Source: an uncultured Lachnospiraceae bacterium
GTDB taxonomy: Bacteria > Bacillota > Clostridia > Lachnospirales > Lachnospiraceae
NCBI GenBank assembly: GCA_902767065.1
Contig: CACXFW010000302.1
Span: forward strand, 1 to 5,062
DNA: 5,062 bases
Reading direction: 5' to 3'
The notes beneath the pieces are model-generated. The model saw nothing but the letters and a program-made list of their open reading frames with translations. It did not search any database and had not been told where the DNA came from. This document shows positions 1 through 4,984 of this stretch, one piece after another (within the stretch, counting starts at the first letter, position 1; each line of letters begins with the position of its first letter). The position numbers and the translations under genes are program-made.

Positions 1-16
1 TCGCGTTCCTCATTGT

Positions 17-50
17 GGGCGGTCAGAGGTGCTTCGCACCTTGCCCGCCC
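17..50. repeat. GC-rich hairpin, first half of compound intergenic repeat
   Basis: GGGCGG (17-22) pairs with CCGCCC (45-50). Inside it, AGGTGC (27-32) pairs with GCACCT (36-41) around a TTC loop. No T-run follows, so it is not a standard intrinsic terminator. It directly abuts the next palindrome (51-112), so the two probably form one composite intergenic element. It could also help end transcription of a gene lying left of the window, which cannot be judged here. Confidence 0.5.
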
Positions 51-129
51 CATGAATTCTCAAAAAACGTCCGGTGAGTAAACTCCCCGTCCTGATTTTG
101 TGAGAATTCATGTGGGTGCTGAATAGTTA
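51..129 (+). repeat. palindromic intergenic repeat with conserved tail
   Basis: CATGAATTCTCA (51-62) and TGAGAATTCATG (101-112) are perfect 12-bp inverted arms. After one mismatch a further AAAA/TTTT pairs (64-67 with 96-99). In the centre, CGG-t-GAGT (72-79) pairs with ACTC-c-CCG (82-89) around AA. The palindrome is followed by the tail GGTGCTGAATAGTTA (115-129). The same tail, with 14 of 15 bases matching, occurs inverted at 4985-4999 beside another palindrome. This suggests a dispersed repeat family, possibly MITE- or REP-like. The left tail lies about 45 bases before the first gene, so it may supply part of that gene's leader or promoter; I see no convincing -35/-10 pair. Confidence 0.6.
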
Positions 130-172
130 AAAATAATGTGTGAAGCGCACTGGAAATGGAGCGAAATAGGAT

Positions 173-430
173 ATGAGTCAGGCAAAGGTTGATCGGAATA
201 AAGAAGCGAAAAGAAACGTAAAACAGATTATGGCGAAGGAAAAGCGCAACTGGATGATTACCCAGGCGTTCCTGATTGCCATCGGAGCCGTTGTGATTAT
301 CTGGATCGTCATTTCCCTGTTCCAGGCGGTCAAGTCTCCGTCAACCGACACGGCGAATGTTCCGTCTGTCTCTTATACGATTGACAATTCCGCACTGGAA
401 GACTATCTGTCATCCCTTGAAACGGCCTGA
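173..430 (+). CDS. small single-pass membrane protein, function unknown
   Basis: This is an 85-residue protein. The first ~27 residues are hydrophilic and basic (K5, R8, K10, K13, R14, K17, K21, K24, R25). A single hydrophobic membrane helix follows at about residues 30-52. A short polar tail of about 30 residues ends in an acidic SALEDYLSSLE stretch. By the positive-inside rule the N-terminus should be cytoplasmic and the tail outside. No signal-peptidase site or catalytic motif is evident. The basic N-terminus followed by one helix resembles small uncharacterised proteins I recall from Lachnospiraceae, but I cannot name a family or function. The ATG is preceded by GGAG at 158-161, an 11-base gap. 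The gene stands alone on this strand and ends at the terminator at 471-503. The reading frame is supported by its composition and by the terminator placed just after it. Confidence 0.75.
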   Translation: MSQAKVDRNKEAKRNVKQIMAKEKRNWMITQAFLIAIGAVVIIWIVISLFQAVKSPSTDTANVPSVSYTIDNSALEDYLSSLETA

Positions 431-453
431 CCGTACATCATTCAGTTGAATAA

Positions 454-493
454 CCGGATCTCTGACGATCAAAAAACCGGATCTTTGACGATC
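454..493 (+). repeat. tandem 17-bp duplication entering the terminator
   Basis: CCGGATCTCTGACGATC (454-470) is repeated at 477-493 with one base changed (C to T at the ninth position); six A residues separate the copies. The second copy forms the left stem and loop of the terminator. The first copy's CCGGATC could pair with the same right arm (490-496), giving a longer alternative hairpin. Confidence 0.75.
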
Positions 494-503
494 CGGTTTT
501 TTT
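471..503. terminator. bidirectional rho-independent terminator
   Basis: AAAAAA (471-476) precedes the stem CCGGATC (477-483). The loop is TTTGAC, the stem closes with GATCCGG (490-496), and TTTTTTT follows (497-503). A-run and T-run flank a GC-rich stem, so it can stop transcription in both directions. It lies between the + strand membrane protein gene, which ends at 430, and the - strand DUF5721 gene, whose stop is at 518, and suits both. Confidence 0.9.
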
Positions 504-517
504 CATGACTCCTGTAT

Positions 518-997
518 CTATGCTTCAGCCGCCGCAATCCTGCGGCTCAGGAAGAACTTCCGCACCATGTCGTCCCAGATCCTGTCCAGCGAGCGGTCCA
601 GTGTAAAGATCTTCAGAGAGGTTCCCGTCGTGACGCTCACCTCATCCTTTCCGTAATTCAGGTTCAGAAACAGACCGTCCACCTGTTCCGACGCAAGAGA
701 CAGGCCTGACTGCCTTAACAGGCTTTCCACATTATAGTCCGCAAGCTTCAGCACGATCCTCATCTGAATCGGCGTGTGCTTTCCCCTGACCAGACTGTAG
801 ATGACCGGGCGCATCAGCTTCCAGGTCAGCGGCGTATGCTCCTTTTCACCGAAGAATTCCGGATGCCATGTTCCATCCATCGCAAACGTGGTGAACGTGG
901 TCACCGTTCCTTCAGAGAACAGAAAGGTGTCAAACGTATCTCCCGCGAGCAGCTTTGTCATGAAATCCTTTGTGTCAGTAATCTTCAATGCAATCAT
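518..997 (-). CDS. DUF5721 family protein, function unknown
   Basis: This 159-residue soluble protein has no signal peptide or membrane segment. It matches my memory of the DUF5721 family, seen mainly in Lachnospiraceae. Recognisable segments are the MIALKITD..DFM start (residues 1-13), TTFTTF (33-38), RGKHTP (71-76), VDGLFLNLNY (106-115) and the C-terminal TTGTSLKIFTLDRSLD..WDDMV block (123-145). Length is normal for the family as I recall it, so the gene seems intact. The ATG at 997 is chosen because MIALKIT is the usual family start. The only purine-rich site upstream is AGGGAAG, roughly 17 bases away, which is a poor Shine-Dalgarno match. The gene is divergent from degV and convergent with the small membrane protein gene, with which it shares a terminator. 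No biochemical role is known to me. Confidence 0.85.
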   Translation of the reverse strand: MIALKITDTKDFMTKLLAGDTFDTFLFSEGTVTTFTTFAMDGTWHPEFFGEKEHTPLTWKLMRPVIYSLVRGKHTPIQMRIVLKLADYNVESLLRQSGLSLASEQVDGLFLNLNYGKDEVSVTTGTSLKIFTLDRSLDRIWDDMVRKFFLSRRIAAAEA

Positions 998-1087
998 GTC
1001 TTTTACGGTATATCTTCCCTGATATTGTCTGTCTTTTGCTTCTGTGTCCGGTTAGCGGAACTGTTTTCTGCCTAAGCCAGTATGAAA

Positions 1088-1108
1088 ATGATGCGGCGGC
1101 CGCATCAT
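1088..1108 (-). other. perfect 9-bp hairpin in leader side of DUF5721 gene
   Basis: ATGATGCGG (1088-1096) and CCGCATCAT (1100-1108) pair perfectly around a 3-base loop. Read on the - strand, toward the DUF5721 gene, it is followed by TTTT, so it is weakly terminator- or attenuator-like. On the + strand no T-run follows. It sits about 90 bases before the DUF5721 start codon. Confidence 0.45.
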
Positions 1109-1154
1109 AAAGTCAGCCGCTATGCAGCATGCATCCGCGCGCACGCACGAGAAA

Positions 1155-1192
1155 AACGGCAGGCCATTTCGTTCGTGAGTATCTCTGCCGTT
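1155..1192 (-). other. 8-bp stem with 22-base loop, T-run on the - strand
   Basis: AACGGCAG (1155-1162) pairs with CTGCCGTT (1185-1192). On the - strand the stem runs into a T-run (the A-run 1152-1156 on +), giving a weak terminator-like shape. No - strand gene precedes it, so its role is unclear; the long loop argues against an efficient terminator. Confidence 0.3.
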
Positions 1193-1277
1193 GACTATAG
1201 AATCATCCCTATCCTCTGTCAATATGAGATTCTGAATTCCACAGGCTTGGGGCTGTGAACAGGAACGGCCTGGGCGC

Positions 1278-1297
1278 GGGGAGAAAACGGTAACCCA
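1278..1297 (+). repeat. 20-bp motif shared with the htpG upstream region
   Basis: GGGGAG-AAA-ACGGTAACCCA occurs here on the + strand. GGGGAG-TGG-ACGGTAACCCA occurs on the - strand at 4955-4936. In all, 17 of 20 bases match, and only the three spacer bases differ. Both copies lie upstream of a promoter and point in the direction of transcription. Here the motif ends 35 bases before the proposed degV -35 box. It may be a protein-binding site or a fragment of a dispersed repeat. Confidence 0.5.
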
Positions 1298-1332
1298 CGG
1301 AAAGTTACTTATGGGAAATATCAATTCTCTTC

Positions 1333-1361
1333 TTTTCATTCCCTGTTATCTATGTTATACT
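1333..1361 (+). promoter_or_regulatory. degV promoter with extended -10
   Basis: The -35 is TTTTCA (1333-1338). A 17-base spacer leads to the -10 TATACT (1356-1361), preceded by TG at 1353-1354, giving an extended -10. Transcription would start near 1368, leaving a leader of about 68 bases before the degV ATG. The -35 is only 4 of 6 to consensus, which the extended -10 can offset. Confidence 0.7.
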
Positions 1362-1386
1362 ATCAATGTAGTATTAAAAACTACAT
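1357..1386 (+). promoter_or_regulatory. overlapping dyads at the degV promoter, possible operator
   Basis: ATACTA (1357-1362) is inverted as TAGTAT (1369-1374) with a 6-base spacer; this 18-bp dyad covers most of the -10 and the likely start site. Overlapping it, ATGTAGT (1366-1372) and ACTACAT (1380-1386) form a 7-bp stem with a 7-base loop at the very 5' end of the transcript. The first is placed like a repressor operator and the second like a 5' stabilising hairpin. I do not recognise the regulator. Confidence 0.45.
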
Positions 1387-1435
1387 GACAGATTCCGAAT
1401 ATTCTTTCAGGTTCTGATTCGAAGAGGTGAATGAT

Positions 1436-2275
1436 ATGAGTTATCTGGTTGTGATAGACAGCTGCGGAGAACTGACTGAGGATATGAAGGCATCCGGACA
1501 CTTTGTCTCGGCTCCTCTGACAATGGATGTAGATCAGTATCATTTTGTGGATGATGAAACCTTCGACCAGAAGGAGTTTCTGCGCCGTGTCAAGGAAAGC
1601 CCGAACTGTCCAAAAAGCGCCTGTCCTTCACCAGAATATTACAAAAGATGTTTTGACCGGGATTTTGACCATCTCTATGCGGTAACGCTCTCCGGCGCCC
1701 TGTCCGGATCGTACAACAGTGCCGAGGTCGGAAAGGCAATGTGTCTTGAAGAGCATCCGGGAAAGAAGATCCATGTCTTCAATTCCAAGTCCGCCTCGAT
1801 CGGCGAGACGCTGATCGGACGCAAGATCGCGGAATATGAGGAAGCGGGGTTCTCCTTTGAGGAGATCATAGAGAAGGTAGACGCGTATATCGAAAGCCAG
1901 GTGACCTGGTTTGTGCTCGAATCGCTGGATACGCTGCGCAAGAACGGGCGTCTGTCCAACTTCAAGGCTTTTGTCGCCACAGCTCTCAAGATCAAGCCCA
2001 TCTGCTCTTCCACTCCCGACGGTGAGATCCAGCAGGTCGGCCAGGCGCGCGGCATCAACAAAGCGCTTGTCAAGATGGTGGAAATGGCTGCTGAATCAGC
2101 AGGCCATATGCAGAACAATGAGATCGCCGTATCCCACACCAACAACCCTGAGCGGGGGCAGATGGTGCTTGACGCCATCAAGGCCCGCGTGAAGGCAAAG
2201 AATTATTTTCTGGAAAATGGCCGTGGCTGTACTTCCATGTACGCGAATGACGGCGGGATCATCCTGGTACTGTAG
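1436..2275 (+). CDS. DegV family fatty-acid-binding protein (FakB-like)
   Basis: This is a 279-residue DegV-fold protein of normal family length. DegV proteins of the FakB type bind a fatty acid and present it to the kinase FakA, which makes acyl-phosphate for phospholipid synthesis in the cytoplasm. Visible motifs in order are DSCGEL (8-13), SACPSP (61-66, the usual T/S-x-PS lipid-contact loop), LSGALSGSYNSA (85-96), NSKSASIGE (116-124), LDTLRKNGRLSN (164-175), QARGINKAL (203-211), SHTNNPER (233-240) and the C-terminal DGGIILVL. The ATG at 1436 has a good site, GAGGTGA (1424-1430), five bases before it. A GTG at 1427 lies inside that site and is an unlikely start. No FakA gene is in the window, so the true ligand is not shown, and many DegV paralogs in Clostridia are uncharacterised. 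The gene is transcribed alone and ends at the terminator at 2428-2464. Confidence 0.92.
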   Translation: MSYLVVIDSCGELTEDMKASGHFVSAPLTMDVDQYHFVDDETFDQKEFLRRVKESPNCPKSACPSPEYYKRCFDRDFDHLYAVTLSGALSGSYNSAEVGKAMCLEEHPGKKIHVFNSKSASIGETLIGRKIAEYEEAGFSFEEIIEKVDAYIESQVTWFVLESLDTLRKNGRLSNFKAFVATALKIKPICSSTPDGEIQQVGQARGINKALVKMVEMAAESAGHMQNNEIAVSHTNNPERGQMVLDAIKARVKAKNYFLENGRGCTSMYANDGGIILVL

Positions 2276-2299
2276 CCAGGACAGGCGGTTTCTGCAAAA

Positions 2300-2366
2300 G
2301 TGATTCTGCCTGTACGGCTGCCATTCATCGCAGCAGAATCACCATCCTGCATGGCAGCCGTACAGG
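2300..2366 (+). repeat. interleaved inverted repeats A-B-A'-B' after degV
   Basis: Arm A GTGATTCTGC (2300-2309) is the exact reverse complement of A' (2333-2342). Arm B CCTGTACGGCTGCCAT (2309-2324) is the exact reverse complement of B' (2351-2366). The order A-B-A'-B' means the two stems cannot nest: they must be alternative folds or form a pseudoknot. B' is followed by AAAAA rather than T, so neither stem is itself a + strand terminator. The element lies in the degV 3' untranslated region or in a separate small RNA. Confidence 0.8.
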
Positions 2367-2381
2367 AAAAAGCCATCGAGA

Positions 2382-2403
2382 CGGGACAGTCTTTGCTGTC
2401 CCG
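2382..2403 (+). other. 8-bp GC-rich hairpin in degV 3' region
   Basis: CGGGACAG (2382-2389) pairs with CTGTCCCG (2396-2403) around a 6-base loop. It is followed by a small palindrome, ATCCGG-G-CCGGAT (2405-2417), and not by T residues. It adds to the chain of stems between the degV stop and the terminator. Confidence 0.6.
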
Positions 2404-2427
2404 GATCCGGGCCGGATGAGAACGATC

Positions 2428-2464
2428 GGAAGGGCTGCCGTATCACACGGCAGCCCTTCCTTTT
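2428..2464 (+). terminator. strong rho-independent terminator of degV
   Basis: GGAAGGGCTGCCG (2428-2440) pairs perfectly with CGGCAGCCCTTCC (2448-2460) around a 7-base loop and is followed by TTTT (2461-2464). The - strand side has no T-run, so it serves degV, whose stop is about 150 bases upstream, rather than htpG. Confidence 0.9.
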
Positions 2465-2532
2465 CTGCAGCCGGAAGCAGTGATCATCCGCTCCCCGCCT
2501 TGCCTTTGGTCCTCAAAAGGCCTGCCGGTCAA

Positions 2533-4764
2533 TCACTTCGCCAGCAGCATCATAATCTCATTGCTCCGGCCTATAAACTCTGTCATCGCCTCCGGCTTCA
2601 GAGGCGCATTTGCAAGCGCAGCCAGATCATAGAGCTGCTTCGCGAACAGTTCGGAGTGTTCTCCTTCCTTATGGGAAAGCAGATACTGAACGAGGGAATT
2701 GTTGGCGTTCAAGGTCAGAGTCTGTGCAGGTGCGAACAGATCCTCATCCATCCCGGAACCGGACATGCTGTACATCCGCATCATATCCTGCATGCGGCGG
2801 CCTTCCTCCTGGATTGTAAGCATGGAAGAGATCCTGTCATCCTTCAGGCTCTCAACCTGGACGGTCAGCTTGTCATTTCCGACCGCCTTCTTGAACAGCT
2901 CTGAGAGTGTCTCCGTATCCGCCTTCAGCTTCTCCTCATCCGCCTCCTCGGTCTTCATGGAGCCGGTCACATCCGCGTCAATGCGTTCGAACTTCAGGTC
3001 TTCTCTCTTCTGCTCGAGATGCTGCAGATACGGGGAGTCGATATTGTGATGCAGGATGACGGCGTCCATTCCGTTTTCCCGGAACATGCGGATGTACTGG
3101 CCCTGCTGCGATTCATCCGTCACATAGAAGATCGTGGTCTTCTCCGGTTCCTTGTCCTTTGAGGAATCCTCTCCGGAAGCGTCAGCATCCTTCGAGGGCT
3201 CCGGCTCCTCCGTAAAATCAACCGTCTCCTCAGCCGCGGCGCCGTCAGCTTCCTTATCCTTCTCCCCGGCAGACACCGTCTCTTCTGCTCCGGCCTCCTC
3301 CGTCTTTTCCTCCAAAGACGCGGACTCATCCGTCTGCTCCTGTCCGGTGGCGGCATCCTGATCCTTTGCCGTATCCTTTCCGGCAAGCTTTTCAAGATAC
3401 TCCTTCAGGGTGAAGTACTTTCCGTCCAGATTCTTAAACAGCATATAGTCCTGCAGGCGGTCCGAGAATTTCCCGTCCTTCAGGCATCCATACTTCAGGA
3501 ACGGGCTGATGTCATCCCAGAACTTCTCATAATTCTCACGGTCCGTCTTGCACATGCCAGTCAGCTTGTCCGCGACCTTCTTGGAAATGTAATCGCGCAG
3601 CTTCTTCACGAAGCAGTCGTTCTGCAGCGCCGATCTGGATACGTTCAGCGGGAACTGAGGACAGTCGATCACGCCCTTGAGCAGCATCATGTATTCCGGC
3701 ACGACTTCCTTGATGTTGTCGGCAATGAAGACCTGATTATTGTACAGCTTAATGGTTCCCTCAATGGAATCATATTCCGTGTTGATCTTCGGGAAATACA
3801 GGATTCCCTTCATATTAAACGGATAATCCGCGTTCAGATGAATCCAGAACAGCGGTTCGCGGTAGTCATTGAAAACCTTACGGTAGAATGATTTGTATTC
3901 CTCGTCCGTGCATTCATTCGGATGCTTCGCCCAGAGGGGATGGATATCGGAAATGCTCACCGGGCGCTTATTGATCTTGACACGGTCCCTCGCGGGAGAG
4001 ATCTCAACCGTCTTCTTTCCGCCGTTTCCGTCATCTCGTTCCTCGGTCTTCGCGTCTTCATGGATGTGCTCGACGACAACATCGGTTTCCTTCAGATCGC
4101 TCTCATCAATGGTCTCATATTCCTGCGGCGCGTTTGCCTTCTCCAGGAAGATCTCTACCGGCATGAAGCTGCAATAACGCTGCAGCACTTCCCGCATGCG
4201 GTATTCATTTGCAAACTCCAGGCTGTCCTCATTGAGGTGGAGGGTGATTGTCGTTCCGGTCTCTTCCCTGCTCCCGTCCTTCATGGTATAGGTCGAAGAT
4301 CCATCGCATTCCCAGTGAACCGGCGATGCGCCTTCCCTGTAGCTGAGCGTGTCAATCTCAACATCCTCGGCTACCATGAATACCGAATAGAATCCCAGTC
4401 CGAAATGACCGATGATATCATCCTTGTTTGCCTTGTCCTTGTACTTTTCAAAAAACGCGGTCGCGCCGGAAAACGCGATCTGTGTGATGTACTCTTCCAC
4501 CTCGTCCGCCGTCATACCCAGACCGGTATCGATGAACTTCACTGTCTTCGCATCCGGGTCCACAACCACGTGGATGGAATCCCTGTGATCATCCGGATAC
4601 TGGTATTCTCCCATAATCTCCAGCTTATGGAGCTTGGAGATCGCGTCACATGCGTTGGAAATCACCTCACGCACGAAGATGTCATGATCCGAGTACAACC
4701 ATTTCTTAATGATCGGCAGCATATTATCGCTGTTGATCGAAAGAATCCCCTGTTTCTGTGTCAT
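2533..4764 (-). CDS. htpG: HtpG, bacterial Hsp90 chaperone, with acidic insert
   Basis: This 743-residue Hsp90 is longer than the ~620-630 usual for bacterial HtpG. It is an ATP-driven cytoplasmic homodimeric chaperone. The GHKL ATPase domain (about 1-235) shows REVISNACDAISKL with E33, N37 and D40, DTGLGM (79-84), GHFGLGFYS (119-127) and GTTITLHL (170-177). A short charged linker (about 237-256) leads to the middle domain, which carries NVSRSALQND with the ATP-contacting R377. The C-terminal dimerisation domain, from about 615, includes RRMQDMMRMYSM and ends RSNEIMMLLAK. All expected active-site residues are present. The excess length is mainly an Asp/Glu/Ala/Ser-rich stretch at about residues 459-541, between LKEYLE and IFYVTDE. 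The ATG at 4764 follows AAGGAG (4780-4775) with a 10-base gap. The gene is convergent with degV. I see no clear terminator after the stop; the nearby GCCTTT/AAAGGC stem (2502-2521) lacks a T-run. Confidence 0.97.
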   Translation of the reverse strand: MTQKQGILSINSDNMLPIIKKWLYSDHDIFVREVISNACDAISKLHKLEIMGEYQYPDDHRDSIHVVVDPDAKTVKFIDTGLGMTADEVEEYITQIAFSGATAFFEKYKDKANKDDIIGHFGLGFYSVFMVAEDVEIDTLSYREGASPVHWECDGSSTYTMKDGSREETGTTITLHLNEDSLEFANEYRMREVLQRYCSFMPVEIFLEKANAPQEYETIDESDLKETDVVVEHIHEDAKTEERDDGNGGKKTVEISPARDRVKINKRPVSISDIHPLWAKHPNECTDEEYKSFYRKVFNDYREPLFWIHLNADYPFNMKGILYFPKINTEYDSIEGTIKLYNNQVFIADNIKEVVPEYMMLLKGVIDCPQFPLNVSRSALQNDCFVKKLRDYISKKVADKLTGMCKTDRENYEKFWDDISPFLKYGCLKDGKFSDRLQDYMLFKNLDGKYFTLKEYLEKLAGKDTAKDQDAATGQEQTDESASLEEKTEEAGAEETVSAGEKDKEADGAAAEETVDFTEEPEPSKDADASGEDSSKDKEPEKTTIFYVTDESQQGQYIRMFRENGMDAVILHHNIDSPYLQHLEQKREDLKFERIDADVTGSMKTEEADEEKLKADTETLSELFKKAVGNDKLTVQVESLKDDRISSMLTIQEEGRRMQDMMRMYSMSGSGMDEDLFAPAQTLTLNANNSLVQYLLSHKEGEHSELFAKQLYDLAALANAPLKPEAMTEFIGRSNEIMMLLAK
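3142..3390 (-). other. acidic low-complexity insert within HtpG
   Basis: This encodes HtpG residues 459-541. Of residues 461-540, 28 are Asp or Glu and only 8 are Lys, with no Arg, aromatic content is a single Phe, and the rest is mainly Ala, Ser, Thr and Gly. AEETV occurs twice (493-497 and 511-515), hinting at growth by duplication. The frame is open throughout and the flanking sequence resumes the normal HtpG pattern. This places it inside the middle domain, not at the N-middle charged linker known from eukaryotic Hsp90. Confidence 0.85.
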
Positions 4765-4870
4765 TTGTCTGTCACTCCTTTTCTTTTCTTCTCAGGATGC
4801 GTTCCCGCTTCCCCTGCGCAGCCTCAAAGATGTCAGGCTGTCATTCTTCTGCATAGAACGATCTTCCTAT

Positions 4871-4899
4871 ATCATAGGACGAATCGCGGAGAAAGTCAA
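4871..4899 (-). promoter_or_regulatory. htpG promoter, sigma-A type
   Basis: Read on the - strand, the -35 is TTGACT (4899-4894), followed by a 17-base spacer and the -10 TATGAT (4876-4871). Each hexamer is 5 of 6 to consensus. Transcription should start near 4864, giving a leader of about 100 bases. The leader contains a modest hairpin, CAGCCT/AGGCTG (4819-4840), that does not cover the Shine-Dalgarno site. Confidence 0.88.
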
Positions 4900-4925
4900 T
4901 AGCACTCAGCTGCTGTGAGTGCTAA
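4899..4925 (-). promoter_or_regulatory. CIRCE element, HrcA operator of htpG
   Basis: On the - strand it reads TTAGCACTC-N9-GAGTGCTAT, which is 17 of 18 arm bases of the CIRCE consensus (TTAGCACTC-N9-GAGTGCTAA). HrcA binds CIRCE and represses heat-shock genes until heat titrates its GroE partner. The last arm base (4899) is also the first T of the -35 box, so bound HrcA should block RNA polymerase directly. htpG is therefore very likely a member of the HrcA regulon. Confidence 0.95.
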
Positions 4926-4935
4926 TAGTTTTTTA

Positions 4936-4955
4936 TGGGTTACCGTCCACTCCCC
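4936..4955 (-). repeat. 20-bp motif upstream of CIRCE, shared with degV upstream region
   Basis: On the - strand this reads GGGGAG-TGG-ACGGTAACCCA, matching 1278-1297 at 17 of 20 positions. It ends 10 bases before CIRCE. On the + strand ACCGTCC is directly repeated (4942-4948 and 4956-4962). Confidence 0.5.
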
Positions 4956-4984
4956 ACCGTCCGGGCCTGCAGCTTTTTATTTGG

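Larger units (their letters stand above)
998..1435. other. divergent intergenic region between DUF5721 gene and degV
   Basis: No convincing gene lies in these 438 bases: the open frames here lack ribosome binding sites and look like no known protein. The region holds two hairpins (1088-1108 and 1155-1192), a 20-bp motif shared with the htpG upstream region (1278-1297), and the degV promoter with its dyads (1333-1386). A - strand promoter for the DUF5721 gene must lie here, but I see only weak candidates. One is TATGAT read leftward just before the 1088-1108 hairpin, without a good -35. Confidence 0.6.

Noticed and set aside
1191..1196. TTGACT as a -35 box on the + strand
   Set aside because: No -10-like hexamer lies 16-18 bases downstream.
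1052..1339. 95-codon open frame on the - strand in the divergent intergenic region
   Set aside because: No ribosome binding site or recognisable domain, and it overlaps hairpins and the shared motif.
1427..1435. GTG start giving degV three more residues
   Set aside because: The GTG lies within the Shine-Dalgarno sequence GAGGTGA; the ATG at 1436 has ideal spacing and matches the usual DegV start.
1675..2181. 168-codon open frame on the - strand
   Set aside because: It is antisense to degV and is explained by the codon use of the real gene; no family resemblance or ribosome binding site.
2502..2521. GCCTTT/AAAGGC stem after htpG as a terminator
   Set aside because: Only 6 bp, an 8-base loop and no T-run on the - strand.
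2416..2904. 162-codon open frame on the + strand
   Set aside because: It starts before the degV terminator stem, runs through it, and then antisense into the htpG 3' end; no plausible protein features.
4777..4783. GAAAAGG on the - strand, like the heat-responsive element downstream of the B. subtilis htpG promoter
   Set aside because: In B. subtilis it lies close to the -10. Here it is about 90 bases downstream and overlaps the Shine-Dalgarno site, so chance overlap is the simpler reading; CIRCE already explains heat control.
4765..4864. RNA thermometer in the htpG leader
   Set aside because: I found no segment that pairs well with the Shine-Dalgarno site; the only clear leader hairpin (4819-4840) leaves it free.
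3922..4902. 326-codon open frame on the + strand
   Set aside because: It lies almost wholly antisense to htpG, whose motifs are unmistakable, and it runs through the htpG promoter and CIRCE. Its protein shows no recognisable domain.
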